A DNA stretch of 64,000 nucleotides from CAKZNE01 sp002695025 (GTDB lineage: Bacteria; Bacteroidota; Bacteroidia; Flavobacteriales; Schleiferiaceae). Each line of letters starts with the position of its first letter. Within the stretch, counting starts at the first letter, position 1. Under the pieces are notes generated by a model, which did no database searches, was not told the DNA's origin, and worked only from the letters and a program-made list of their open reading frames with translations. The position numbers were made by a program, and so were the translations under genes. Below, one piece after another: positions 8,911 to 17,008 of the stretch. The stretch lies in contig CAJWML010000003.1 in NCBI GenBank assembly GCA_913043285.1, forward strand, positions 248,001-312,000, in the 5' to 3' direction.

Positions 8911-8940
8911 TTGTTCTTCAGAATTTTTTTCTTATCATTG
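8911..8940 (+). promoter_or_regulatory. Putative promoter of the SPFH gene
   Basis: TTG at 8911-8913, a 19-nt spacer, then TATCATTG at 8933-8940 (one mismatch to TAnnTTTG). The predicted leader to the ATG at 8965 is about 20 nt. Weaker than the minus-strand promoter next to it. Confidence 0.35.
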
Positions 8941-8964
8941 TGATATCAATTTAATATCAAACTA

Positions 8965-9816
8965 ATGAAAACTGAAAAATTAATCTCTGCACAATCCGGT
9001 TACCTGCATGTGTTCCTGAGCCTGGTCTTCCTGGGACTGGGTATCTACCTTTTTACTATTCCCAACCTACTGGGTATTGCGGCTATCATTCTTTTTGTGC
9101 TTCACCTCATCGGGTTTATGGTGATCAACCCGAATCAATCCGCTGTACTTACCTTATTCGGTGACTACCGGGGAACTATAGTGAAAAACGGTTTTTTCTG
9201 GGTAAACCCTTTTTACGTTAAGAAAAAGATCAGCCTCAGGGCCCGTAATATGGAGAGCAAACCTATTAAGGTGAATGATAAACTGGGCAACCCTATTATG
9301 ATCAGCGTAGTGTTGGTATGGAGGGTTAAAGACACTTACAGAGCTGCTTTTGACGTGAACGATTTTGAAGAATTTGTGCTGATCCAGAGTGAAACGGCCG
9401 TGAGGAAGCTGGCCAGCGCCTATCCCTACGACACTTTTGATGACGATGAAGCGGATATTAGCCTTCGTTCAGGCCTGGAGGACATAAACCATGAGCTGGA
9501 CACGGAAATGCAGGAAAGGCTTAATATTGCCGGCATCGAGGTAATTGAAGGACGCATCAACCACCTGGCCTATGCTTCTGAAATTGCCGGGGCTATGCTG
9601 CAACGCCAACAGGCCACTGCTATTGTAGCCGCCCGTCTTAAGATTGTTGAAGGGGCCGTAGGTATGGTGGAAATGGCTTTGGAACAATTGAGCAAAAAGG
9701 AAATCCTGGAACTGGATGAAGAAAAACGGGCCGCCATGGTGAGCAATCTTATGGTAGTACTTTGCGGGGATAAGAATGCCCAACCTGTAGTGAACACCGG
9801 AACTTTATATACGTAA
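8965..9816 (+). CDS. SPFH/band-7 domain membrane protein
   Basis: 283 residues. Two closely spaced hydrophobic segments (about 14-32 and 34-52) anchor the N-terminus. The SPFH domain follows: MVINPNQSAVLTLFGDYRGT, a strand-rich core, then the helix EIAGAMLQRQQATAIVAARL near residue 210, which is typical of stomatin-like proteins that oligomerise at the membrane. Stomatin/flotillin relatives organise membrane microdomains or control proteases; no NfeD partner is visible. A 50-residue ribbon-helix-helix protein follows 37 nt downstream, and the two are probably co-transcribed. Confidence 0.88.
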   Translation: MKTEKLISAQSGYLHVFLSLVFLGLGIYLFTIPNLLGIAAIILFVLHLIGFMVINPNQSAVLTLFGDYRGTIVKNGFFWVNPFYVKKKISLRARNMESKPIKVNDKLGNPIMISVVLVWRVKDTYRAAFDVNDFEEFVLIQSETAVRKLASAYPYDTFDDDEADISLRSGLEDINHELDTEMQERLNIAGIEVIEGRINHLAYASEIAGAMLQRQQATAIVAARLKIVEGAVGMVEMALEQLSKKEILELDEEKRAAMVSNLMVVLCGDKNAQPVVNTGTLYT

Positions 9817-9853
9817 ACGCGAACAGGCAGAGAGATAAAATGAATGATTGATT

Positions 9854-10006
9854 ATGGCAGATAAAAAAGCCTTTGCCTTGCGGGTAGATACCAAATTATT
9901 GGAAGCGGTTGAGAAATGGGCCGCTGACGAATTTAGAAGTACCAATGGTCAACTGGAATGGATCATCCACCGTGCTCTGAAAGAACATGGTCGCCTCAAA
10001 GAGTAA
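9854..10006 (+). CDS. Small Arc-type ribbon-helix-helix protein (50 aa)
   Basis: ATG at 9854 to TAA at 10004-10006. The sequence MADKKAFALRVDTKLLEAV has the beta strand followed by two helices (EKWAADEFRSTNGQLEWII and HRALKEHG) expected of Arc/MetJ-type DNA-binding dimers. The strand pattern K-x-F-x-L-R-V-D and the N-G-Q-L-x-W turn fit. It follows the SPFH gene in the same direction and ends 1 nt before the stop of the convergent adaptor gene. Role unknown: it could be a regulator, or could bind near the SPFH complex, as its size leaves no other domain. Confidence 0.75.
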   Translation: MADKKAFALRVDTKLLEAVEKWAADEFRSTNGQLEWIIHRALKEHGRLKE

Positions 10007-10007
10007 C

Positions 10008-11096
10008 CTAACTGGACCGGTTCCATACCTTGATCTCGGCATCTTCCGGCACACCGCCCAGGAGTTCTACGTTGATACCGTCTGAAAGCCCCAGTTCCAC
10101 AGGCCTTTTCTCAAACTTCTGATCACCGGTGGCTACCTCCACAAAAGGCTTTCCGTCTTCGTATTGTACCAGGCTCTCCTTAATGGTGAGTACCGAGTCC
10201 CTGCGGGAAAGAACTATATCGGCATTGGCGCTATAACCGGCTCTTATAAAATCTGCTGAGTCCAGCTTTACACGCGCCCGGATCATGAACTGTATGGCAC
10301 CGTTCTCTTCCACACCCTTGGGTGCAATGTATTCCAGCTCTGCATTAAACCTCTTGTTCTCAATAGCCCCTACGGTAAGCAAAATGGGCATCCCTTCCTT
10401 GATCTTTCCTACTTCGGATTCATCAATTTTACCTTCAAATATGAGATCACTCATATCCGCCACAGAAGCAATGGTAGTACCTTCGTTAAAATTATTACTC
10501 TCAATCACCTGGTTCCCTACCTTAACCGGAACATCCAGTACCATTCCGGGTATAGTGGCCTTTACAATATTCAGGGAAGCCCGGCCGGCTTTTCGGCTGG
10601 CTCCTTCCCTTACGATCTGAAGATTATCACGAGCGGCCTCCAGTTCCTGGCGGGCGTTGTTGTAGCTCAACTCAAACTGCTGGAACTCGCTACGGGAAAT
10701 TACGTTTTGCTGGTAAAGGGTTTGGTTCCGTTCGTAATCGATTTTGGCATTGTTCAGCGCCAGCTGCGCTACCTCCAGGCGATTTTCTGAGTTGTTGAGC
10801 GAAACCATATCGGGAATGATCTGGATACGGGCAATCTCCTGGTTAGTGATCACCTTATCCCCTGCCTCTACAAAAATCTCCTTAATGATGCCGCTCACCT
10901 GGGGTTTGATGTCAATCTCTTCCCTTGGAATAATACTACCAGTGGCCACAGATTTATTGATAATATCCCCGTAAAAAGGCTTTTCAGTGGTGTAGATCTC
11001 CGGAACTTTTTTCGATTTATTGTAAAGGTAATAGAGGGTATAAATAAAAATACCTCCAATCAGTATCAATACGAAAATCCTCAGGAAGCGTTTCAT
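10008..11096 (-). CDS. Periplasmic adaptor (membrane-fusion) protein of a MacAB-type exporter
   Basis: 362 residues. An N-terminal membrane anchor (residues 5-24, FLRIFVLILIGGIFIYTLYYL) is followed by a split biotinyl-lipoyl domain (IDIKPQVSGIIKEIFVEAGD), a coiled-coil hairpin of about 75 residues (LEVAQLALNNAK to LQIVREGA), a second half-lipoyl part and a beta-barrel domain. The HlyD/MacA architecture bridges inner-membrane transporters to an outer-membrane channel. Last gene of the operon lolD-like, permease, permease, adaptor. No TolC-like gene is present in the window. Substrate unknown. Confidence 0.88.
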   Translation of the reverse strand: MKRFLRIFVLILIGGIFIYTLYYLYNKSKKVPEIYTTEKPFYGDIINKSVATGSIIPREEIDIKPQVSGIIKEIFVEAGDKVITNQEIARIQIIPDMVSLNNSENRLEVAQLALNNAKIDYERNQTLYQQNVISRSEFQQFELSYNNARQELEAARDNLQIVREGASRKAGRASLNIVKATIPGMVLDVPVKVGNQVIESNNFNEGTTIASVADMSDLIFEGKIDESEVGKIKEGMPILLTVGAIENKRFNAELEYIAPKGVEENGAIQFMIRARVKLDSADFIRAGYSANADIVLSRRDSVLTIKESLVQYEDGKPFVEVATGDQKFEKRPVELGLSDGINVELLGGVPEDAEIKVWNRSS

Positions 11097-11129
11097 GTAT
11101 GTTGTTCAGTTCGTTTGTAATTATCTATT

Positions 11130-12395
11130 CTATTCGTAGCGCAGGGCTTCCACCGGCTTTACCTCCACGGCTTTACGGGCCGGTATAATGCCAGCCAGTA
11201 CCCCGGAGACTACCAGTATAAAAAAGGCGGCCAGCACTATGGGCAGTTCCACACCTGGGTTCCGGAAAAAACCGCCCTGTTCAGCGGCTGCATTCATGCC
11301 GGCCGAAACCAGCTCCAGGAGCCAAACCCCTGCAATAATACCTAAAATTCCCGCCCCTACGGTAAGCACCACCGACTCCAGTACTACTTGTTTGATTATG
11401 GAAGAAGGAGGGGCACCAATGGCCCTTCTAACCCCAAATTCCTTGGTTCTTTCCTTTACAATAACCAGCATAATATTACTTACTCCGATAGCCCCGGCCA
11501 AAAGTGTAAGGGTCCCTACAATAAGAGACAGTATATTTATGCCGGTAAGTAATCCCATCATACGGTTGAACTGTTCTTCTTTATTCCAACTACCAAAAGC
11601 CATTTCATCATCCGGATGGATGGATTGGCGTTGCCTTACCAGCGCTTTGATCTTATCACCTACCCTGGAAACCGGTACATCCGGTTTTGCCGTTACCGCC
11701 AACCAACCCACCACATCACCCCAGTTGTAGGCCTGCTGAAAAGTGGTGAGAGGTATGATAATGGATTTCTCCTGGTCCTCGGCACGGTTAGGATCATCGG
11801 TTTTGCTTTTGTATACCCCTATCACCTTGTAGTTTATACCCTGGGCGCGGATGTAGGTACCGATGGCTTCTTCTCCGGGCTCATACAGGGTGTTGTATAC
11901 TTCACGTCCGATGAAACACACTTTCCGCTTTTCCTCTATATCTCGGTAATTGATAAAGCGCCCCTCTATGATATCCATGGGCTCTACCTGCAGATACTGT
12001 GGATAATCCCCGTAAATATTAAAGGCTCCGGTTTTTATTCCCCGGGTGATATTATCCGTACCCCGGTAACCGCCCGCCTGACAACGCGGAGAAAGAATAT
12101 CCAGCTCCGGCACTGATGACCGGATGGCTTCCACATCAGCATTATGGAAATTAATGTTACGCCCCCTCCTGAAGCCTTTATAAGGCATACTGGTTTGTTG
12201 GGTCCAGATGTACATACTATTGGTTACTGATCCTCCAAAGCCCGCTGCTGCACCGTGTTGCAGTCCTTTGCCGCTACCCATCATGATCACGAGCATAAGT
12301 ATTCCCCAAAATACCCCAAAGGCGGTGAGGAAAGTCCGCAACTTATTGCGCCCTAAAACCACCCCTATTTCCTGCCACTGATCCCGGTCTATCAT
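11130..12395 (-). CDS. ABC transporter permease, MacB/FtsX type (second of pair)
   Basis: 421 residues. One N-terminal TM helix (near 20-40, LRTFLTAFGVFWGILMLVIMM) is followed by a large periplasmic MacB-PCD domain of about 230 residues and three C-terminal TM helices with the FtsX core (LSLIVGTLTLLAGAIGVSN and VKERTKEFGVRRAIGA near 310-345). The R-R-A-I-G-A loop is the cytosolic coupling element to the ATPase. Its ATG overlaps the stop of the preceding permease by one base (TAATG). The two permeases are paralogues and probably form a heterodimer. Confidence 0.9.
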   Translation of the reverse strand: MIDRDQWQEIGVVLGRNKLRTFLTAFGVFWGILMLVIMMGSGKGLQHGAAAGFGGSVTNSMYIWTQQTSMPYKGFRRGRNINFHNADVEAIRSSVPELDILSPRCQAGGYRGTDNITRGIKTGAFNIYGDYPQYLQVEPMDIIEGRFINYRDIEEKRKVCFIGREVYNTLYEPGEEAIGTYIRAQGINYKVIGVYKSKTDDPNRAEDQEKSIIIPLTTFQQAYNWGDVVGWLAVTAKPDVPVSRVGDKIKALVRQRQSIHPDDEMAFGSWNKEEQFNRMMGLLTGINILSLIVGTLTLLAGAIGVSNIMLVIVKERTKEFGVRRAIGAPPSSIIKQVVLESVVLTVGAGILGIIAGVWLLELVSAGMNAAAEQGGFFRNPGVELPIVLAAFFILVVSGVLAGIIPARKAVEVKPVEALRYE

Positions 12396-13630
12396 TACTC
12401 GTCTTTTAAGGCTTCAATGGGTTGGATGGTAGCCGCTTTGCGAGCCGGAAGAAAACCGGCCAGCGCCCCGGCCAAAACCAGTATCCCTAAGGTAATGAGT
12501 GCTATTTGAAAATTGATCTCAGGGTTCTTGAAAAAATCGTGGTTTATATTTCCACCTACCAGGCTTACCAGGCCTACACCCAACACCAGCCCTATATAAC
12601 CTGAAAAGGCCGTAATAAATATCGACTCCTGTATGATCAAACTGATAATAGAGGCGGGGGTAGCACCCAAAGCCTTGCGGATGCCTATTTCACGAGTGCG
12701 TTCCTTTACCACCACCATCATAATATTGGCCACCCCGATAATACCGGCAATAATGGTAAAGATACCGATCACCCAGACAAAGATCTTGATACCTCTGATC
12801 ACACCAATTACTTCCTGCATATTCTCCTTTCGGTTCCATATCCTTAAGGCGCGTTTATCATTGGGATCAAACCCGTGTCTCTCGGCCAGGTCTTCCGTAA
12901 TGGCTTTTTCCAACTCCTTGGCTTCCTCATTGGTAAAATCTTCATTGTAAGCCACTATCATCCGGGTCATTTCCTCGGGTTCACGGCTCAGGGTTTTCTG
13001 ACCCACATTAACAGGAAGGTATACATTGTCCTCCTCATCGTCACCGCCCTCATCGGTATACATACCTACCACTTCAAACAAAACCCCGTTCACCCGGATG
13101 TATTTGCCTAACGGGCTTTCTTCCTTAAAAAGATCACGGGAAACCTTCCTGCCGATAACCGCTACCTTCCTGAATTCATCAATATCCCGTTGATTGATGT
13201 ACCTCCCCTCCCCTATGTAATTATTTTCCATGTACTGGTTGTCCGGGTGAACAGCCCGTACTTCATAATTGGAAGCTTCTTTACCGTATACGATCTCCGC
13301 TCCCCATAAATTTTTACTGGCCGATGACTTAAAAATGGAAGGGGAATAGGTAGAGGTTACGTGATCGTAATCACCATTGTCAATCACTACCGGGCGGTTG
13401 GAATTATATCCCCCATAGGGCACAGAGGTACGCCCACCGTTTATCCAAAGAGTGTTAACCGCATCACTCAAAAACTCAGACATTGCGCCATTCTGGAGTC
13501 CCTGGCCAGCCGCCAGCAGCACTACCAACATCATGATACCCCACGCCACACTAAAGCCCGTAAGAAAGGTGCGTAACCGATTCTTACGGATCGTAGCAAA
13601 GATTTCCTGCCATTTGTCCCAGTCGAACAT
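12395..13630 (-). CDS. ABC transporter permease, MacB/FtsX type (first of pair)
   Basis: 411 residues with the same layout as the next permease: TM1 (LRTFLTGFSVAWGIMMLVVLL), a large extracytoplasmic domain, then three TM helices with the FtsX core VKERTREIGIRKALGATPAS. It starts 11 nt after the ATPase stop. It differs from its partner mainly in the periplasmic domain, which suggests a heterodimeric MacB-like transporter that works mechanically on periplasmic substrates rather than moving them across the inner membrane. Confidence 0.9.
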   Translation of the reverse strand: MFDWDKWQEIFATIRKNRLRTFLTGFSVAWGIMMLVVLLAAGQGLQNGAMSEFLSDAVNTLWINGGRTSVPYGGYNSNRPVVIDNGDYDHVTSTYSPSIFKSSASKNLWGAEIVYGKEASNYEVRAVHPDNQYMENNYIGEGRYINQRDIDEFRKVAVIGRKVSRDLFKEESPLGKYIRVNGVLFEVVGMYTDEGGDDEEDNVYLPVNVGQKTLSREPEEMTRMIVAYNEDFTNEEAKELEKAITEDLAERHGFDPNDKRALRIWNRKENMQEVIGVIRGIKIFVWVIGIFTIIAGIIGVANIMMVVVKERTREIGIRKALGATPASIISLIIQESIFITAFSGYIGLVLGVGLVSLVGGNINHDFFKNPEINFQIALITLGILVLAGALAGFLPARKAATIQPIEALKDE

Positions 13631-13640
13631 AGGGTAACGA

Positions 13641-14321
13641 TTAATTTATTACCGTTTCCGGTCTTTCAATAAGCCCGTCCTTGATTCGTATTATACGATC
13701 CGTCATATCAGCTATATCCTGCTCATGTGTTACCACCACCACAGTCATTCCCTGTTGATTGATATCCTTGAAAATCTTCATTACCTCGTAAGAAGTATGC
13801 GTATCCAAAGCCCCGGTAGGTTCATCCGCCAACAATACCTTTGGCCTGGCAATTAACGAACGGGCAATGGCCACACGCTGCTTCTGGCCACCGGAAAGCT
13901 CACTGGGCAAATGCTCCGCCCAATCCTTCAAGCCCACCTGCTCCAGGTATTCCATAGCCATTTTATTGCGGGTGGACCGGCTAACGCCTTGATAGTATAA
14001 AGGCAAGGCTACGTTTTCCATGGCATTTTTGAAGGATATCAGGTTAAAGGACTGGAAAACAAAACCCAGGAAACGGTTACGATATTGTGCGGCCTTCTTT
14101 TCGGAAAGATCTTTTATGAGCGTTCCTGCCAAAGTGTAGTTGCCCTCATCATAACTATCCAGTATACCCAGGATATTCAGCAGAGTGGATTTTCCGGAAC
14201 CCGAAGATCCCATTATGGAAACAAATTCACCATCTTTCACATTGAGATCAATGCCCTTTAAAACCTGGAGAGGTTTAGCCCCTGTAGTGTAGGATTTTTT
14301 AATCCCTTGTAATTCAATCAT
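13641..14321 (-). CDS. ABC transporter ATP-binding protein (LolD/MacB type)
   Basis: 226 residues. Walker A GSSGSGKST (38-46), Q-loop VFQSFNL (88-94), signature LSGGQKQR (142-149), Walker B VLLADEPTGALD (162-173) and H-loop VVTHE. The LSGGQKQR signature and the TGALD D-loop mark the LolD/MacB/FtsE branch. First gene of the exporter operon. The stretch between it and the XrtF-associated gene is 49 nt and has no clear promoter, so read-through from the dehydratase/remB/xrtF unit is possible. Confidence 0.93.
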   Translation of the reverse strand: MIELQGIKKSYTTGAKPLQVLKGIDLNVKDGEFVSIMGSSGSGKSTLLNILGILDSYDEGNYTLAGTLIKDLSEKKAAQYRNRFLGFVFQSFNLISFKNAMENVALPLYYQGVSRSTRNKMAMEYLEQVGLKDWAEHLPSELSGGQKQRVAIARSLIARPKVLLADEPTGALDTHTSYEVMKIFKDINQQGMTVVVVTHEQDIADMTDRIIRIKDGLIERPETVIN

Positions 14322-14370
14322 ACGGATATAGAGAAACTATTTCAAGGGTAGCAGAATTCAGCTAAAATTA

Positions 14371-14823
14371 CTAATTAATGTCGGTTTTTCCGCCCTGCGT
14401 TTTTTGATAGTAAAAAGCGGGAATAAGTAACATCATCAACACCGGATTGAGAACCACCCTGTGCAGGTGGCTGAGCATAGAGCTGTAGCCATCAGGATGC
14501 TGAAAAAATAACCACAGGTATAATGGCAAAAGCACCACCAAACCGAAAAGCATCACGTAAAACGCAAACCTTACGTAAATCCGTTCACCAAACAACCCAT
14601 AGATGATGGCGATAGCGAAAAGGTCGTTAAGCAGGTACCGGACAAGCTTGTTCACACTATAGGAAAAGGGGTCTACATCCTTATAATCACTACTGTAGTT
14701 CAGCACCTCCGGTGGCTTGAACTGAAAAAAAATTGAATAGGCATCCAAATAAGCCTGGAAAACATAGACCAAAATCAGGCCGACACCCCCCAGTAGCAGG
14801 TAAGCCCACCTCTTACTGCTCAT
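14371..14823 (-). CDS. Exosortase F system-associated membrane protein
   Basis: 150 residues with about four TM helices and an N-terminal segment around KPPEVLNYSSDYKDVDPFSY. This is the pattern of the small protein that always accompanies XrtF in flavobacteria. It overlaps the xrtF stop by 11 nt, which fits translational coupling. A role as a partner in sorting or anchoring is known only from this constant pairing. Confidence is high on family and low on function. Confidence 0.8.
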   Translation of the reverse strand: MSSKRWAYLLLGGVGLILVYVFQAYLDAYSIFFQFKPPEVLNYSSDYKDVDPFSYSVNKLVRYLLNDLFAIAIIYGLFGERIYVRFAFYVMLFGLVVLLPLYLWLFFQHPDGYSSMLSHLHRVVLNPVLMMLLIPAFYYQKTQGGKTDIN

Positions 14824-15403
14824 TATTAGAAGTGTTAGGCTTAGACTGACGCCCGGAAAAGCGGGTTACCCACAAAAACCATAGGATAAAAACCGAAAGA
14901 TAGATAACCGCGGTAAAGCCATATTTGTGGAAAAAGTGAAAAGCCCGGCCACCCCACTCTACATTAAGCAGGCTCAGAAGAAGCAGTCTTGCGATGTTGG
15001 AAAGGTGAATAAAAAGTATGCCGGCAGGGATGAAGATCAGCATATTGACCAAGCGTCCGCCAAAAGCCACTACAAACGCCAGGAACAGGATCATAATATT
15101 GACCCCGTTGCAACCTTCCTCTACAGAAATAGCATAGTGGTCATCCAGGTAAACACTATCAAAGGTCTGCTCCTCTTCCCTATCCCAGTTCAGGTGATCA
15201 TTCTCAATAATATTCCACTCGTAGCCAAAGAGCCCGGCCGCACGGGTGCAGTTTACAGTAACCATCTGGGTAACAGGGTCGGTAACCGGTGGTTCGGCAC
15301 GATCATAGCTACCGATATACCAACCGTACAGAACGGAAAGCACACCGTAAACTCCAAAAAACCTGACCAGGAAAAGAATGGTGGGCCTAAATTGCTTCAG
15401 CAT
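14813..15403 (-). CDS. xrtF: Exosortase family protein XrtF
   Basis: 196-residue polytopic membrane protein. It carries the exosortase triad: Cys98 in VEEGCNGVN, Arg139 in LSNIARLLLLSLL and His159 (or His156) in FHFFHKYG, each in or next to a TM helix. Exosortases are membrane transpeptidases that cleave and anchor proteins with a PEP-CTERM-like C-terminal signal, and they are usually found with exopolysaccharide genes, as here. No obvious substrate with such a C-terminus is coded in the window. It lies 3 nt from remB and overlaps its partner gene. Confidence 0.9.
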   Translation of the reverse strand: MLKQFRPTILFLVRFFGVYGVLSVLYGWYIGSYDRAEPPVTDPVTQMVTVNCTRAAGLFGYEWNIIENDHLNWDREEEQTFDSVYLDDHYAISVEEGCNGVNIMILFLAFVVAFGGRLVNMLIFIPAGILFIHLSNIARLLLLSLLNVEWGGRAFHFFHKYGFTAVIYLSVFILWFLWVTRFSGRQSKPNTSNNEQ

Positions 15404-15406
15404 ACT

Positions 15407-17008
15407 TTAAAAGTCAAAGTAGCGATTGAATAATTCGGTTCGCAAACCGAAAAATATGAATTTTGAGTCACCCAGCGGCAAGGATTGTGTGGAGATATCC
15501 GTAACACCTTTGGCAGAAAGGCTTCGCAACTGAACGCCCGTCTCCAGCTTCAATCCGGATTCAGGATTAACCAGCCAGGCTGCTCTAAGGAGAACATATA
15601 CCAAGTTAGCCTTAACTCCCTGCCCGGTTGCATTATCATAATCCTGTTCGCGGGAATCGTATGATTTATATATGTCAGAACCCCAGTTCGAACCCGCAGT
15701 ATCCAACCCTATTTGTCCATAGTGTAAAGCTGCTTCAAACTCCCAGCGACCCTTGTAATAATACCATCTTGTGAGAGTTTCACCAAAATTGGCACCCCAG
15801 GGATGACCCAGCGGTTGCCCGTAATGTCCGTAATTGATAAGGGGCACCTGGTGAGAGTAGGTATAGGGTCGGGCACTGTTATACTCCAGGCGTGCAAATA
15901 AGCCCTTTACACCAAAGGCGTGGTAATATTTTATCCCGGCCTGGTAGCTGAATTTATTACCCCAATAGCCCCGGTTCCCGAAAAATTCGGCAAACGTAAA
16001 CTCGTCCAGCAGGGCCTGCCCATATACCATTAAACCATTGGTAAGCTTATAGGAAGTTCCCATTCCTAAAAGCGCATTTCCGGAACCGGAACCTACTGCA
16101 AACTCCACCGGCCTGTATAATATCACTGGGTTGAAGAATGCCGGATCAATACCGCGTTGCTGGTTGGTATCTCCCAGCACTATGGATTCAAAAAGGCTTA
16201 CATTCCAACGGGAGTTGATGTTAAGACTTAAATAATGGGAGGAAAGATATTTTTTTGAAAATATACCATTGTCCGTAACCTCGTCCCTTACATCATACAA
16301 CTGGGCCCAGAGGTTGGTGTATTTTATCTTCCAGAACGATGTCTGTATTTTAAAATAAGGATAGTTGAAACCTACGTCAGACAAGATGAGAGATCGATAT
16401 CCTTCCCCGAAGAAATTACGACCCTGCCCTAAACTGAACGAAAAAATATCGTTGGGGCTATAGCTTATCTCCCCGCTGGCCATAGAAAAATCCAGGGCAT
16501 CACCTCCAAAGTCGCGGGCGAAACCCTGGCCCGGCACTACGTTATAGGTTTTCGCGAAATCAGCAACGTACACCGGAAACCTGGCCTGGTTCTCCAGAAA
16601 TGTGGATGTAAATGAAAAATTCTTTCCCAGCTTACCCTCCAGAGTAACCCCCCGGGTACTGGTGTACGGAATGCTTTTATCTGTGAGGTCATAACCATAC
16701 CTGAGGTTTATTACGGGATCTATCCTCAACTCATAATTATCTCCCTGGAGCTTAACCAGGCTTTCATCAAAGAGCTTTCTCCAGAACCATTGCTGATAGC
16801 CAAACTTCAGGTCTGGGGTATTATCATATCCCAGAGTTTGGTGTATTTCAGTGCGGTTAAAAGGTGCGATAGACGTATGAAAGTCTACATCGGTATTGTA
16901 GAGGTCGGCATTTTGCCGGATTTGGTCAAGGTGATTAAGTCTTTGGAACTGGTACTGCGCTGAAAGGAAGAAAGGACAAAGCAGCAGCGGCCATATAAAT
17001 TTAGTCAT
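15407..17008 (-). CDS. remB: RemB/Wzi-like outer-membrane beta-barrel protein
   Basis: 533 residues with a signal peptide (MTKFIWPLLLCPFFLSAQ) and then many amphipathic beta strands ending in Phe, as in an outer-membrane barrel (last residues FNRYFDF). The blocks GQGRNFFGEGYRSLILSD and NRGYWGNKFSYQAGIKYYHAFG recall the capsule-assembly Wzi family and the gliding-motility protein RemB of flavobacteria. Likely role: surface attachment or secretion of polysaccharide. It overlaps the dehydratase stop by 8 nt and is followed by xrtF. The gliding role is inferred from homology only. Confidence 0.75.
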   Translation of the reverse strand: MTKFIWPLLLCPFFLSAQYQFQRLNHLDQIRQNADLYNTDVDFHTSIAPFNRTEIHQTLGYDNTPDLKFGYQQWFWRKLFDESLVKLQGDNYELRIDPVINLRYGYDLTDKSIPYTSTRGVTLEGKLGKNFSFTSTFLENQARFPVYVADFAKTYNVVPGQGFARDFGGDALDFSMASGEISYSPNDIFSFSLGQGRNFFGEGYRSLILSDVGFNYPYFKIQTSFWKIKYTNLWAQLYDVRDEVTDNGIFSKKYLSSHYLSLNINSRWNVSLFESIVLGDTNQQRGIDPAFFNPVILYRPVEFAVGSGSGNALLGMGTSYKLTNGLMVYGQALLDEFTFAEFFGNRGYWGNKFSYQAGIKYYHAFGVKGLFARLEYNSARPYTYSHQVPLINYGHYGQPLGHPWGANFGETLTRWYYYKGRWEFEAALHYGQIGLDTAGSNWGSDIYKSYDSREQDYDNATGQGVKANLVYVLLRAAWLVNPESGLKLETGVQLRSLSAKGVTDISTQSLPLGDSKFIFFGLRTELFNRYFDF

